A DNA stretch of 64,000 nucleotides from NCBI GenBank assembly GCA_016795065.1, contig JAEUIU010000003.1, forward strand, positions 60,885-124,884, given 5' to 3'. Origin of the DNA: Phycisphaerae bacterium (GTDB taxonomy: Bacteria; Planctomycetota; Phycisphaerae; Phycisphaerales; SM1A02). Position numbers and translations under genes: made by a program. Shown piece after piece: positions 9,811 through 19,012 of this stretch (within the stretch, counting starts at the first letter, position 1; every line of letters starts with the position of its first letter). Under the pieces are notes generated by a model, which was not told the origin of the DNA, made no database searches, and saw only the letters and a list, made by a program, of their open reading frames with translations.

Positions 9811-11019
9811 TTAGCGGCCGAGCGATGCGGGAGCGATCGGCGCAAACCGGAGGATCCGGAACGGTGGCTCCGTGGCCCGTTCCCCTCCGTTGAGCGCCGC
9901 ATGCCTGTTGAGCTGGTTCACGGTGACGTAGATCTTCCCGTCCTGGCCCGCGCACATGCCGTCCGGCCATTGGAGAAGCGCGTCATCCCGGTGCAGCACC
10001 CGATAGGCTCCTGTCGAATCGGTCACGCCGATCGCATGGGCGGCCAGGTCGGTCACGTAGATGTTGCCCGCAGAGTCCATCGTCATGCCGTCCGAGACCG
10101 GCTTGTCTCCGTGTCGCTCCACCCGCTGCTCCAGTTCGGCGCTCGGAAGCCCGGGATTGGAAAGATCGTCTGCCTTGACCTTCCAGATGGACTTGCCGTG
10201 CATCGACCCGAAATAGACCCATTCGCCCGCATCATCGATCGTGATCGGATTGACCCCGACCCGAGCAGCGCTACGCGACGCGCCCTCTCCGGTCACGCCG
10301 ACTTCCTTGCCGTCAATCACCATCGCCGCATCGGGTTCAGCCCGAACGCAGGCGGCGTTCTCAAGGACGCGTCTGGCCATCCCGGTCTTGAGGTAGACGA
10401 CGATGAGGGCGGGCGCGGCGTCGTCGAATCCCGCCCCGATCCCGCAGTCGGCGATGTAGATCGCATCGCGCTTCGTATCGATGGCCAGATCCTGGAAGAA
10501 GCTCTTTGGCCCGCTCACTGGCGGAGGCAGGTGAAGCACCCGCTGGAGCCGCTCGCCCTTGGTGTCCCAGGCGATGAGTTTGGGCGGCGTGCCGTTCGGT
10601 GCCGCGAGGTTGCCCGCGTCGAGCAGCCAAAGGACGCCATTCGGATCGGACTTCAGCCCGATGATCGACTGGATGCCGATCCCGTTGGCATCGACGGCGT
10701 GGGACCAGTCGTCGGTCGGGTAGGCTCGAAGGCCTCCGTTGCGAAGCACCTCAGCAACGCGAATCTCGGGATCGCCGAACGGATGCAACGAGATGAAGAG
10801 CCGTCCGCTGGGTGTGACCGCGACATTTCCGGGGGTGAGCCGCAACTCGAGAAGCGTCTCGAACGGGCCGTTCACGGCACTGGGCTCCGGCATGCGCGGG
10901 ATCGCCGGATTCTCAGGCGGCTTCAATCCGTGTTGGGAATGACCAACCATGGGTGCCGCTCGGAACGGAATCGCAAGAAGCGCGGCAACAACAAGGGCGT
11001 GGGAGAGCATCGTTGGCAT
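9811..11019 (-). CDS. Exported beta-propeller protein, major-royal-jelly/yellow or SMP-30-like
   Basis: 402 aa starting at MPTMLSHALVVAALLAIPF, a signal peptide. The mature part shows propeller-type repeats such as GLKSDPNGVLWLLDAGN, DLAIDTKRDAIYIADCGIG, GVNPITIDDAGEWVYFGSMHG and DGMTMDSAGNIYVTDLAAHA, which resemble the MRJP/yellow family and the related SMP-30/gluconolactonase fold. It may be a lactonase or a sugar-binding protein; no catalytic set is convincing enough to choose. The stop TAA lies in one of the recurring CGAACTGTTAG words noted under findings. Confidence 0.72.
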   Translation of the reverse strand: MPTMLSHALVVAALLAIPFRAAPMVGHSQHGLKPPENPAIPRMPEPSAVNGPFETLLELRLTPGNVAVTPSGRLFISLHPFGDPEIRVAEVLRNGGLRAYPTDDWSHAVDANGIGIQSIIGLKSDPNGVLWLLDAGNLAAPNGTPPKLIAWDTKGERLQRVLHLPPPVSGPKSFFQDLAIDTKRDAIYIADCGIGAGFDDAAPALIVVYLKTGMARRVLENAACVRAEPDAAMVIDGKEVGVTGEGASRSAARVGVNPITIDDAGEWVYFGSMHGKSIWKVKADDLSNPGLPSAELEQRVERHGDKPVSDGMTMDSAGNIYVTDLAAHAIGVTDSTGAYRVLHRDDALLQWPDGMCAGQDGKIYVTVNQLNRHAALNGGERATEPPFRILRFAPIAPASLGR

Positions 11020-11152
11020 GATCGTGAGGCCGAACCGGGCCGACGTGGCCCCGGTCCGGGCCGACGATAGCGTACTCACCGACACCCGGTTCGCATCACA
11101 CCGTCCATCGCATTCGTTCGTCGGCCGCCGGCGAGCCGTACCTCAGGTCCGA

Positions 11153-12187
11153 TCAGCAGGGTCCCCACGAACCAAGGACGATTGCCAGGTCCGATGCACC
11201 GACGACGCCGTTGCCATCGAGGTCGGGGGTCGAGCCGCCCCACGCTCCGAGAATGATGGCCAAGTCGGTCGAATCGACGTCGCCGCTTCGGTTGACGTCT
11301 GCGACGCATCCGCCACCAGCGCCAAACTCAATCACGGCGATGTGGGCGAATCCTGCGCCGCTGTCGGGCAGGTCGTTCCATCGCCCATTTGACCCAAGCA
11401 GCTCGGCGACGTGTTCGTTGTTCCCGGCGTTGTTCGGCTCACCGTCATTCCAATTGGTGTAGCGGGCAGGATCGCCGCTCGTCCATTCGAAGGAACCCTC
11501 GCTGGCGAGGTCGTTGAACCCAATCCAGATCCGGCGATCCACCCCAAGAAGGTTGCCGAACTCGCTCCAGACGAAGTTCTGCTCATCCTCGCTGCCGATT
11601 GCCACAAGATGGCCACCTAACGATTCGGCCAAGGCGCTGGCCGATGTCCACGCCCCAGCGTTCATCGCCGCATACACGTGTCCGTTGGCCGGATTGGTGA
11701 TCTCGGCCAGGAAGCCGGAGGTGACACTCAGCGGTCCCGTTCCGGTGTCGGCTGCCGAGTAGGATCCGACCCGGACCATGTAGCTCTCGCCAGCCGTCGC
11801 CCCGAAGTCGACCTTGGACTGCAGCGCACAACTGTCGTCGTTGCAGGCGATGATGGTGCTTTCGTCGGGGCAAGCGCTGCAGCCCGCGTAGACCGCAAGG
11901 CGCGTGTCGAAACTCGCCCCGCAGGTCGAGATGCTCACCAGACCGCTCGATGTCGCGGTCCAGCAGAACCAGACATCGTTATGGATCTGGCTCGACCCGA
12001 AGGAATTGCAGAGCACAGCCTCGGTGCCGTCGGTGGTCGCCCCCTCATTGGAGAAGCTGAACTCGCCGAGCCCCGCGATCGGCTCCGGCGAGCGGCAGGC
12101 GTCAGACCCTTGGGCCATCGCTGGCGTCGTAACGATCAGGGCCCCGAACGACAGCAGGACGGACAGGCGAGCGAAGGACAGGGTCAT
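11153..12187 (-). CDS. Secreted C-type-lectin-fold protein with C-terminal dockerin-like repeats
   Basis: 344 aa. A signal peptide (LLSFGALIVTTPAMA) leads into a beta-rich N-terminal half with paired cysteines. Next comes a C-type lectin domain (about 170-290) with NGHVYAAM, GGHLVAIGSEDEQNF, IWIGFNDL, an EPN calcium/sugar motif and a downstream WND. The tail holds two dockerin-like Ca-binding repeats, DVNRSGDVDSTDLA and DLDGNGVVGASDLA, each ending in LG-WG. EPN plus WND is the mannose-type Ca site in animal lectins, so glycan binding is likely. ATG 12187 is preceded by GGGGGAG at good spacing. Five more in-frame codons lie upstream. Confidence 0.85.
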   Translation of the reverse strand: MTLSFARLSVLLSFGALIVTTPAMAQGSDACRSPEPIAGLGEFSFSNEGATTDGTEAVLCNSFGSSQIHNDVWFCWTATSSGLVSISTCGASFDTRLAVYAGCSACPDESTIIACNDDSCALQSKVDFGATAGESYMVRVGSYSAADTGTGPLSVTSGFLAEITNPANGHVYAAMNAGAWTSASALAESLGGHLVAIGSEDEQNFVWSEFGNLLGVDRRIWIGFNDLASEGSFEWTSGDPARYTNWNDGEPNNAGNNEHVAELLGSNGRWNDLPDSGAGFAHIAVIEFGAGGGCVADVNRSGDVDSTDLAIILGAWGGSTPDLDGNGVVGASDLAIVLGSWGPC

Positions 12188-12295
12188 GCGGGTCTCCCCC
12201 AAGGTGAGCAGGCGTGAGCGGAGGTCGGGCGCCGTTGCCCGCCGATTCGACGAGCCTGAAGGTACCCGCTGCCCACCGAAAGGCGACCCGGAATC

Positions 12296-13069
12296 TCAGC
12301 GCTTCTCAGGCTTCGCGGGAGCGCGTGCCGGAGCGGACGCTGGGGCTCTTCCCCCCAATTCGCGCAGCTCGATCTTGCGGAACTCGATGTGAGAGCCCTC
12401 ACTCTGCAGGGCAATGCGGCCGGGCCGCACCTGGACGTCGGTGGCGCTGTTCTGGAGAAGGTCGTTGACGTAGAGCTCGAGCTTGCCCCCGTCGACCACG
12501 ATCCGGTAGCGGTTCCATTCCCCGAGCGGCTTCTCGTTGGTCTCCTGCAGCTTCCGCGTGCGCCGCCCTTCGGTGCGGGAGGCATCGGGCTTCATCGGCA
12601 CCTCGCCGATGTTCCAGATGTCGCCGGCGTTGAGGGAATGCAATTGGGCCTCAATCGAGGTCGGCCAGACCTTGTCCGGCCGTTGGACGCGGAGAAGGAC
12701 CCCAGAGTTTCCGGCACCCTTCTTCGGATCGAATCGCCACTCGAGCGTGAGTTCGAAACTTTCGAATTCGCGATCCGTCACCAGATATCCAATCGGGTTT
12801 CCGGCGCAGACCAGGTTGCCGTCCTCCACCGACCACAGCCCGTCTGCGCTGCCCTCGGGCACGAAGACCTTCCAGCCCTCGAGGGAAACCCCGTTGAAAA
12901 GCCTGATCGCCGTCTCATCCCCCGTCGGCTTCGCTTTCGCAGGCTCATTCGCCGGCGCGGGCTTATCGCCCGGCGCCGCCTCGGTGGCGGGAGGCGATCC
13001 GGTGGGGCGCTCTGGCTTCGCCTGTGGATCCAAGGCGAGCAGAGCAACGGCGATGGCGGCGGTGAACAT
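12296..13069 (-). CDS. Exported DUF1080 (3-keto-disaccharide hydrolase-like) protein
   Basis: 257 aa. A short hydrophobic leader (MFTAAIAVALLAL) and a Pro/Ala/Lys-rich linker precede a domain with LFNGVSLEGWKVF...WSVEDGNLVC, FELTLEWRFDPKKGAGNSGVLLRV and a final strand GSHIEFRKIELREL. These are hallmark segments of DUF1080 (concanavalin-like) proteins, which are abundant in Planctomycetes; some hydrolyse 3-keto-glucosides. Substrate not predictable here. Start 13069 was chosen for the signal peptide. It diverges from the VOC gene. Confidence 0.87.
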   Translation of the reverse strand: MFTAAIAVALLALDPQAKPERPTGSPPATEAAPGDKPAPANEPAKAKPTGDETAIRLFNGVSLEGWKVFVPEGSADGLWSVEDGNLVCAGNPIGYLVTDREFESFELTLEWRFDPKKGAGNSGVLLRVQRPDKVWPTSIEAQLHSLNAGDIWNIGEVPMKPDASRTEGRRTRKLQETNEKPLGEWNRYRIVVDGGKLELYVNDLLQNSATDVQVRPGRIALQSEGSHIEFRKIELRELGGRAPASAPARAPAKPEKR

Positions 13070-13310
13070 GGCATCAGCGTACTGCGACCGTGCCCGAGCG
13101 GCGCATCGGCTGCGCCTGTTGGAGACGGCAATCGGCGCCGATTGGCCCGTGCCGGATTTCACGCTGGCTTTCGTCAAAACCTCCGGTAGGATCAATCCTG
13201 AGGCGCGGCGGTGTGCGCCCCAACCGCCCCGGACCGCATTCTGGTCGGCGGACTCGTCGGGGGATGTCGGGCGAACGACCCGTTATGGCCTGTTCGCGTG
13301 CTGCGTGGGA

Positions 13311-13341
13311 CACGCATGGGCACGCATGGGGCACGCATGAG
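13311..13341 (+). repeat. Short tandem repeat CACGCATGGG, three units
   Basis: Two perfect 10-base copies (13311-13330) are followed by one G and a third, slightly diverged copy ending in GCATGAG. It lies directly in front of the VOC gene and its Shine-Dalgarno, within its likely 5' leader. Confidence 0.7.
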
Positions 13342-13358
13342 ACAAACGGAGGTGACAG

Positions 13359-14150
13359 ATGAGTCGCACGGAGCTGAGGACCGTCCCGGTCGAGCCCGGC
13401 ATGTTCTGTTGGTTCGAGCTGACGACGCGTGAGGTCGACCGCAGCCGTGACTTCTATCGTTCGCTGATGCGGGCGGTCACGCGCGGACTCGCTATGGGTG
13501 ATACCGAATACACGCTCTTCGATATCGATGGCAAGACCGTCGCCGGCCTGATGCCGATGGGCGATGCGTTCCCGTTGGAGAGCCCCTCGCACTGGTTACC
13601 CTACATCGCTGTCCAAGACGTCGACGCAGTCTGTCGTGAGGTCTGTCCGCTGGGCGGCCGCATCTGCTGCGGCCCCACCGACATTCCGATCGGCCGCTTC
13701 GCCGTCATCACCGATCCGACCGGAGGCAACGTCGCCCTCTTCCAGTCCGCTCCAGGCAAGACCGATGGCACGAACCCGGTCGGCCCAGGGACGTTCGTGT
13801 GGTGCGAACTGGTCACCCGAGACGTGCCGATCGCGAGCCAGTTCTATGCGAAGCTGCTTGGCTGGACGCCCCAATTCCGAGTCGCCGGCGCCACCAGCTT
13901 CATCGAGATGAAGGCCGGTTCACTGCCAGTGGCGAGCGTCTTCGAGGCCTGTGCCGACGAGCGGACCTCGGTCGCCCATTGGTGCCCCTACCTTTGTGTC
14001 GAGGACATTCATGCCAGCCTCGCCGCCGCGGTTCGCTTGGGCGGACGTAAGCTCTGCGAGCCGATGGAGATTCCGGGAATCGGGACCTACGCTGGTCTCA
14101 CCGATCCGACCGGTGCCCATCTCGCTCTCTTCGAGCCGCTCGACCAGTGA
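13359..14150 (+). CDS. Two-domain VOC-family protein (glyoxalase/bleomycin-resistance fold)
   Basis: 263 aa made of two tandem VOC domains, about residues 15-130 and 140-260. Each has FCWFELTTREV/FVWCELVTRDV at the start and ends in DPTGGNVALFQ/DPTGAHLALFE, the usual metal-ligand Glu region. Proteins of this build include hydroxylase-like and glyoxalase-like enzymes of uncertain substrate. GGAGGT sits six bases before the ATG, an unusually strong ribosome site for this part of the window. The stop overlaps the GTG of the next gene. Confidence 0.88.
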   Translation: MSRTELRTVPVEPGMFCWFELTTREVDRSRDFYRSLMRAVTRGLAMGDTEYTLFDIDGKTVAGLMPMGDAFPLESPSHWLPYIAVQDVDAVCREVCPLGGRICCGPTDIPIGRFAVITDPTGGNVALFQSAPGKTDGTNPVGPGTFVWCELVTRDVPIASQFYAKLLGWTPQFRVAGATSFIEMKAGSLPVASVFEACADERTSVAHWCPYLCVEDIHASLAAAVRLGGRKLCEPMEIPGIGTYAGLTDPTGAHLALFEPLDQ

Positions 14151-15391
14151 CCCTCCCACGCCTCCCCGGACTCGTCGTTCTCGTCAGCCTCCTACCCGGC
14201 CTCGGGTTGCCTGCTGTGGCGTCAGCCCCGGTTCAGGAAGCGCCGCCGGCCGCCCCGAGCCAGCCCTCGCCCGCGGAAACCACTCCTCCGGCCGATCCGA
14301 AGGCCGGAGAGGAGTCGGAGACGCTGCGGCGCTTCTTCTCCTCCGTTACATCGGTGCTGGGTGACGCGCTGGACCGGATGGACCGCGACCCGAAGCTGCC
14401 GGAGAGCTCCTGGAACCCGATCCAGGAGACGAAGGCGTCTAACAGCGACCGTATCAACGAACTGTTAGACGAATGCGCCGAGACCCTCACCGACGGGAAG
14501 GTCACCGACGTGCGCAAGCGGCTTCGTGCCCTGGAGACGGAGAAGCGCGAGCTGGATGAGACGGTGCGAGTCGGCTTCGAGCGCCAGGCCTCGGCCCGGC
14601 CGAGCTCAGAGCGCGACTGGTATGAGCTCTTCGGCAAGAGCAAGGAGGACTGGGAGGCTGCGATCCTGAAGGCCCGGCAGCGCCAAGGTGAGATCGACAA
14701 CGAGATCGCCTCGCTGCGTCGCGACTTCGCCTCACGGATTGCCCAACTCGGCCTCGAGCTGGGACCCGGCGGTCACGAAGCCTTGCTGGCGACGGTTTCC
14801 GGCGACCGATTCACCGACATGGTCGTTGCCTTCGACAACGTCCGGCTCCTCACCGAGCAGCTTCGGCACATCACCGAGCGCATGAACGAGTCTCCTGAGA
14901 CGGCCAAGCGCTACTACGGGATGTATGTCCTGCTGGTCCGGATTATGGATCGGATCCAGGACGGTTTCGTCGAGCACATCGAAAAGGAAGCCCTGCCCAA
15001 GGTCGCCGAGTTCGGGGCCGAGGCAACCGCCACGGAGAAGCAGGCCAAGTCGCTCCTCTCCGGCTCGGACCAGGCCACCCGTCAGACGCTTGAGAAGAAC
15101 ATCGCCGCGTGCAAGCTGGCCCAGGACGCCGTCTCCAACTACGGCGCCTATCTCAAGGCCCAGGCCGACCGGGTTCGGGAGCTCAACCGCACCGTCGAGA
15201 AGCGGCTGAAGGTCGCGGAAAACACCTACCGCACGATGACCGTCAGCGTCGGCATCAGCGAACTCATCCGCCAGGGCGAGCTCGACCTCCAGGCGGTCAT
15301 GTCGATGGAGCTTCCGGCCTTGCGCGGATTCGACAACTCCGCCCTTCGCGAGCAGTACCTTCGCCTCAACGAGCGCATGCGGGTCGAGTGA
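14147..15391 (+). CDS. Unknown exported coiled-coil protein
   Basis: 414 aa, not recognised. It begins with a GTG inside the stop of the VOC gene (GTGA overlap). Residues 1-26 form a signal peptide (LVVLVSLLPGLGLPAVASA), followed by a Pro/Ala-rich linker to about 55. The rest is helical and charged, with long heptad-like stretches rich in Glu, Arg and Lys (about 95-200 and 230-360). No catalytic motif or C-terminal membrane anchor is visible. It is probably a periplasmic structural or scaffolding protein. Coupling to the VOC gene suggests co-expression but gives no function. Confidence 0.7.
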   Translation: MTLPRLPGLVVLVSLLPGLGLPAVASAPVQEAPPAAPSQPSPAETTPPADPKAGEESETLRRFFSSVTSVLGDALDRMDRDPKLPESSWNPIQETKASNSDRINELLDECAETLTDGKVTDVRKRLRALETEKRELDETVRVGFERQASARPSSERDWYELFGKSKEDWEAAILKARQRQGEIDNEIASLRRDFASRIAQLGLELGPGGHEALLATVSGDRFTDMVVAFDNVRLLTEQLRHITERMNESPETAKRYYGMYVLLVRIMDRIQDGFVEHIEKEALPKVAEFGAEATATEKQAKSLLSGSDQATRQTLEKNIAACKLAQDAVSNYGAYLKAQADRVRELNRTVEKRLKVAENTYRTMTVSVGISELIRQGELDLQAVMSMELPALRGFDNSALREQYLRLNERMRVE

Positions 15392-15415
15392 GTCCGCGTC
15401 TGCTACAACGCCGAC

Positions 15416-16447
15416 ATGACCAGCACGTCCGCCGAGCGCGCAGCCTCCGGCTTCATGATGATCGGGTTTGACGGCCACGAGGTCACGTCGCACGTCAGCG
15501 AGTTCATCCGAAGCGGCGCTTTCGGCGTCATCCTCTTCGCTCGCAACTACACCAACCGCGATCAGGTCTTGGCCCTGAGCTCCGCGGTGAAGGCTTGCCC
15601 CGCTTCAGGCGCGGGCGTGGCCGTGGCGGTCGACCACGAGGGTGGCCGGGTCCAGCGCTTCCGCGGTCCGGGTTTCACCGACTCGCCGCCGATGCGCGAC
15701 ATGACCCGTGAATGGGGCGCCCATCTCAACGGCCCCGAACATCGGGCACGGGCCTTGGGCCAACTGTTTGCCGTGGAGTTGCGACCGATCGGCATCGACA
15801 TCGACTTCGCGCCGGTTCTTGATGTCGATAGCAACCCGGACAATCCGGTGATCGGCGAACGCGCCTTCAGCCACGACGCCGAGATCGTCGCGGCCCTCGG
15901 CGCCGCAGTGATCGAGGGGCTCCAGTCCGGTGGCGTCGCCGCATGCGGGAAGCACTTCCCGGGACATGGCGACACCGACATGGACAGCCATCATCACCTG
16001 CCCAGACTCAACCACGATCTTGAGCGGCTCCGCCGGGTCGAGCTGGTCCCCTTCCGGGCGGCGATTCGGGCCCAGGTCGCCTCCATCATGACTTCGCACA
16101 TCCTCTTCAGCGCCCTCGATCCGACCAGGCCCGCGACGATGAGTCCAGTCGTCCTCCGCGGGATCCTCCGTGACGAACTCGGTTTCGACGGCGTCATCGT
16201 CTCCGACGACCTGGAGATGAAGGCCATCGCCGAGCATTTCGAGATGCCCGGCGCCGCGGTCGAGGCGGCGAAGGCCGGATGCGACCTCCTCCTGTGCTGC
16301 CACACGCCTTCGTTGCAATGCGCGATCCGCGACGCCCTCGCGAAGGCGATTCGCGACGGCGAGCTGAGCGAGGAACGCGTGGCCGAGTCGGAGCGCCGCC
16401 GGGCGACCTTGGCGAGTCGTTATGTGCGAGGCGTTAGGGACCGCTGA
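15416..16447 (+). CDS. nagZ: Beta-N-acetylhexosaminidase, GH3 (NagZ-type)
   Basis: 343 aa, close to the size of E. coli NagZ, with no signal peptide, so cytoplasmic. It removes N-acetylglucosamine from muropeptides during peptidoglycan recycling. Diagnostic segments are GVILFARNY near the N-terminus, the NagZ-specific KHFPGHGDT-DSHH loop (about 178-194) that carries the general acid/base His-Asp pair, and the nucleophile Asp in SDDLEMKAI (about 262). The 3' end overlaps the convergent protease gene by 14 bases. Confidence 0.93.
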   Translation: MTSTSAERAASGFMMIGFDGHEVTSHVSEFIRSGAFGVILFARNYTNRDQVLALSSAVKACPASGAGVAVAVDHEGGRVQRFRGPGFTDSPPMRDMTREWGAHLNGPEHRARALGQLFAVELRPIGIDIDFAPVLDVDSNPDNPVIGERAFSHDAEIVAALGAAVIEGLQSGGVAACGKHFPGHGDTDMDSHHHLPRLNHDLERLRRVELVPFRAAIRAQVASIMTSHILFSALDPTRPATMSPVVLRGILRDELGFDGVIVSDDLEMKAIAEHFEMPGAAVEAAKAGCDLLLCCHTPSLQCAIRDALAKAIRDGELSEERVAESERRRATLASRYVRGVRDR

Positions 16448-17816
16448 GCGGGACGGCGGCAAGCCGTAGCGCCGGGTCGCCCAACACCACGAACTTCATC
16501 CCCTGGAAGAAGATGCTCGGCGGATACCAGTCCGCGGTCGGAACGAGTTCGGTGAGACGCTCGGCCGTGCGATAGTGGCGAATTGCCTCGACCCAGGCGT
16601 CGCCGAGGGTAAGCTCGCCCTTTGCGGCAATCGTCTCCACAAAGCCGTCCAGGAGCGTGACCGCACAGGGCTGTGAACCGGTGTCGCATCCGATGGCCGC
16701 GACCGCGCCACCATCGGCGACCCGCACCAAGGTCTCGGCAATCGAGGTCGTGTTGCGCGGCCCGCTCTGGTAGACGGCCGGTGGCGGCGGCGGCGCGGTG
16801 AAGACCTCGCCCGCGTTGGTTCCCGCGTGCTCGGTACCGAAGATGTCCACGTACGGCTGGTACGGCGCCTGGGTCATCACTTCAGCGGTCGAGCAACCCA
16901 CCGAAAAGTAGATCGGCTGCGCGGGGCCGGGCGGAATGCCCTTGATGGTCTTGAGCGAGAGGCAGCCCTCATAGCCCCACGGTTGCCCGTGGCCGGTGTG
17001 GAAGACGAATCGGGGGTGCCGCGCCAGCACTGCCTTCATGGACTCCTCGTTCGGCGGGGACCCGTTGGGCGTGTCGTGAAGGTGAACCGCCACCTCGTGC
17101 GAGCCGCTCATCCGCTCGCCCAAGGCAGCGATCCGCCCGCGCACGTCCACCCAGCCGCCCACGGCGAAGAACGCTGCGATCGGGCGCGTGGCGTCCTTCC
17201 CGCTGGTCGCCCGCTCGAACGCAATCGTCTTCGCGGCGACGGCGGCGCATTCCTCGGGCGTCGAAACCGGCCAGCGACCGATCGCCAGCTCGGGGTCGTA
17301 GTCGACGCGATCGGCGTTGATCACGCCATCCTTGTTCGTCTCGCCGTGCACCTCGCCCCAATAGTCAGCGTGAAAGCCATCGGTGCGCCCGTTCCAGTCA
17401 TCAAACGAGCCGTTCGCGTCGGCCACATCACCGTAATAGAGGTCGCAGGGATAGAACGCCCAGTGGAAGGCCGGCGCGGTGCCGCGGTCGAGGGTCATCG
17501 AGCGCATCGGCAATGTGTCGCAGTCGCCGACCAGCAGGCACGATGTCAGACGGCCCTCCTTCCAGCGCGTAAAGAGGAACCGCTTGAGGCGCTCGGCGTC
17601 ATCCCGCCCCGACTCCAGCGACAGGGCCCGCTCGAGGGTCACGAACTCGAAGCTCTCCAGGTGCGGCGAGGCCTTCGTCCGATGATCGCAGTAGGCGCGC
17701 AGCGACTCTCGAAATCGCTCGGGAGCGATCACGAGGTGTCGATGAGGCGTGGGCGCGTCCATGCCGGAAAGCCCGAGCGCCGCGGTCGTCACGATCCATC
17801 CCATCAGCTCGATCAT
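16434..17816 (-). CDS. Gingipain-like C25-family cysteine peptidase
   Basis: 460 aa. A hydrophobic leader is followed by a caspase-fold-like domain of clan CD. Key residues are the His in FHTGHGQPW (about 271) and the Cys in SVGCSTAE (about 304), the catalytic pair of C25 peptidases. Asp-rich segments such as NKDGVINADRVDYDPELAIGRWPV are typical of the family and precede the active site. The start at ATG 17816 makes a 4-base overlap with the stop of the upstream zinc-ribbon gene. A TTG two codons upstream is also possible. Likely an envelope or secreted protease. Confidence 0.82.
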   Translation of the reverse strand: MIELMGWIVTTAALGLSGMDAPTPHRHLVIAPERFRESLRAYCDHRTKASPHLESFEFVTLERALSLESGRDDAERLKRFLFTRWKEGRLTSCLLVGDCDTLPMRSMTLDRGTAPAFHWAFYPCDLYYGDVADANGSFDDWNGRTDGFHADYWGEVHGETNKDGVINADRVDYDPELAIGRWPVSTPEECAAVAAKTIAFERATSGKDATRPIAAFFAVGGWVDVRGRIAALGERMSGSHEVAVHLHDTPNGSPPNEESMKAVLARHPRFVFHTGHGQPWGYEGCLSLKTIKGIPPGPAQPIYFSVGCSTAEVMTQAPYQPYVDIFGTEHAGTNAGEVFTAPPPPPAVYQSGPRNTTSIAETLVRVADGGAVAAIGCDTGSQPCAVTLLDGFVETIAAKGELTLGDAWVEAIRHYRTAERLTELVPTADWYPPSIFFQGMKFVVLGDPALRLAAVPLSGP

Positions 17817-18967
17817 GGCCAAGGCTCCTGTCCGCGGGAGAGACCGCGAACCTGTTCGGCAAAGGGGCTGCCTTCAAACTTCTGCCTGAACTCCGACACG
17901 AAATCGGAGAGTTCCGTTGCGTCTCCCCGGTAGGACTCACGGAGGAATGCCTCCGCGCGACGGGCCTGGCCGGAATAGAGAAGCCCTAACACACCGCGCA
18001 GCAAGGGCGACATCCACTCCTCGCTGCGGGCCGGATCGGCCGCGGCGATCCGGTCGCGGAGCGCCTGCAGATCCTCGTCGGAGGGACCGCTCGCCCACAT
18101 GCTTCGGGCATCGACCGTCCACATCCCCGTGTCCCATCCGCGCGGATCCAGGTAGACCGTCGGCCGCGTCGACCCGGCGCCGCTCGTCCAGACGTAGGCG
18201 AAGTCACTGATGAACGCCACCACCTCGAAGGCCCCGTCATGGTCGACGTCGTCCATCCAGCCGTTCTCGAGCACCGACTTCGGCCGGAGTCCGCCCGGAC
18301 CGATCGAGTAGAGAACCGTCGTGACATATCCCCCGCTTCCGCCGCTGGGGATCAGGACGAGGAGTTCGTCCCCCGGCTCCGCGATCGGATCCGCGTCCCG
18401 GGAGCGGATCCCACGGGGCACCGCCGCGCCGAATCCCGGCGAATCGTCTGGAGGCATGCCGCTGTGGCGCCCGACGCCGAGTTCGATGTGATCCTCGCCG
18501 AGGAGCATCTGGCGGGTCCCGTCGGGCAGCACCGCGACCAGCCGGTCGGGTCCGAACCACTCTGGAAGACCGAGGTCGTTCCAACGGTCGTGCTCCCGCA
18601 GGATCGTCACCCGACCCGCCTTCCCGCGCCCGATCTCGACGTAACGGTCGAGGAACGTCCGGATCCCCCAGATGCGCAGCGGCTCACGAAACGGAACCGC
18701 GACGAGCGCAAGGGCGACCAGAACGGCCAGACATCCGGTCCAAGGGCGACGGCGACGGCGAAACCAGTCCCGTTCGGAAGCGGCCGCGAACCCGCATTCG
18801 GGACACCGAGTCGCTTCCACGGCCGCACCCGCGACGGCGTAGCGGCAACGCGGGCAACAGGCACCCTTCGGACGGCGGCCGATGAGGGCGACAGCCGCAA
18901 CAACCAGCGCGGCAACCGCACCGGCCAGCCACAGCGCCATCGGCAACCAGACTCCACCGGTCAACAT
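17813..18967 (-). CDS. Membrane protein with a cytoplasmic zinc ribbon; unknown function
   Basis: 384 aa. One hydrophobic helix (about 8-30) is followed by a zinc ribbon with CPRC (38-41) and CPEC (55-58), then a second helix (about 78-95) and a large soluble C-terminal domain. The ribbon between two helices is a layout often seen in planctomycete envelope proteins. The C-terminal region contains DVDHDGAFEVVAFI, an FG-GAP-like or Ca-binding-like turn. It is coupled by ATGA overlap to the C25 protease, so it may be a partner or membrane anchor in the same process. Not recognised further. Confidence 0.7.
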   Translation of the reverse strand: MLTGGVWLPMALWLAGAVAALVVAAVALIGRRPKGACCPRCRYAVAGAAVEATRCPECGFAAASERDWFRRRRRPWTGCLAVLVALALVAVPFREPLRIWGIRTFLDRYVEIGRGKAGRVTILREHDRWNDLGLPEWFGPDRLVAVLPDGTRQMLLGEDHIELGVGRHSGMPPDDSPGFGAAVPRGIRSRDADPIAEPGDELLVLIPSGGSGGYVTTVLYSIGPGGLRPKSVLENGWMDDVDHDGAFEVVAFISDFAYVWTSGAGSTRPTVYLDPRGWDTGMWTVDARSMWASGPSDEDLQALRDRIAAADPARSEEWMSPLLRGVLGLLYSGQARRAEAFLRESYRGDATELSDFVSEFRQKFEGSPFAEQVRGLSRGQEPWP

Positions 18968-19012
18968 GTCGTGAGTATCGCCGATTCCGCCCCGGCGCGG
19001 CACAATCCGGCG

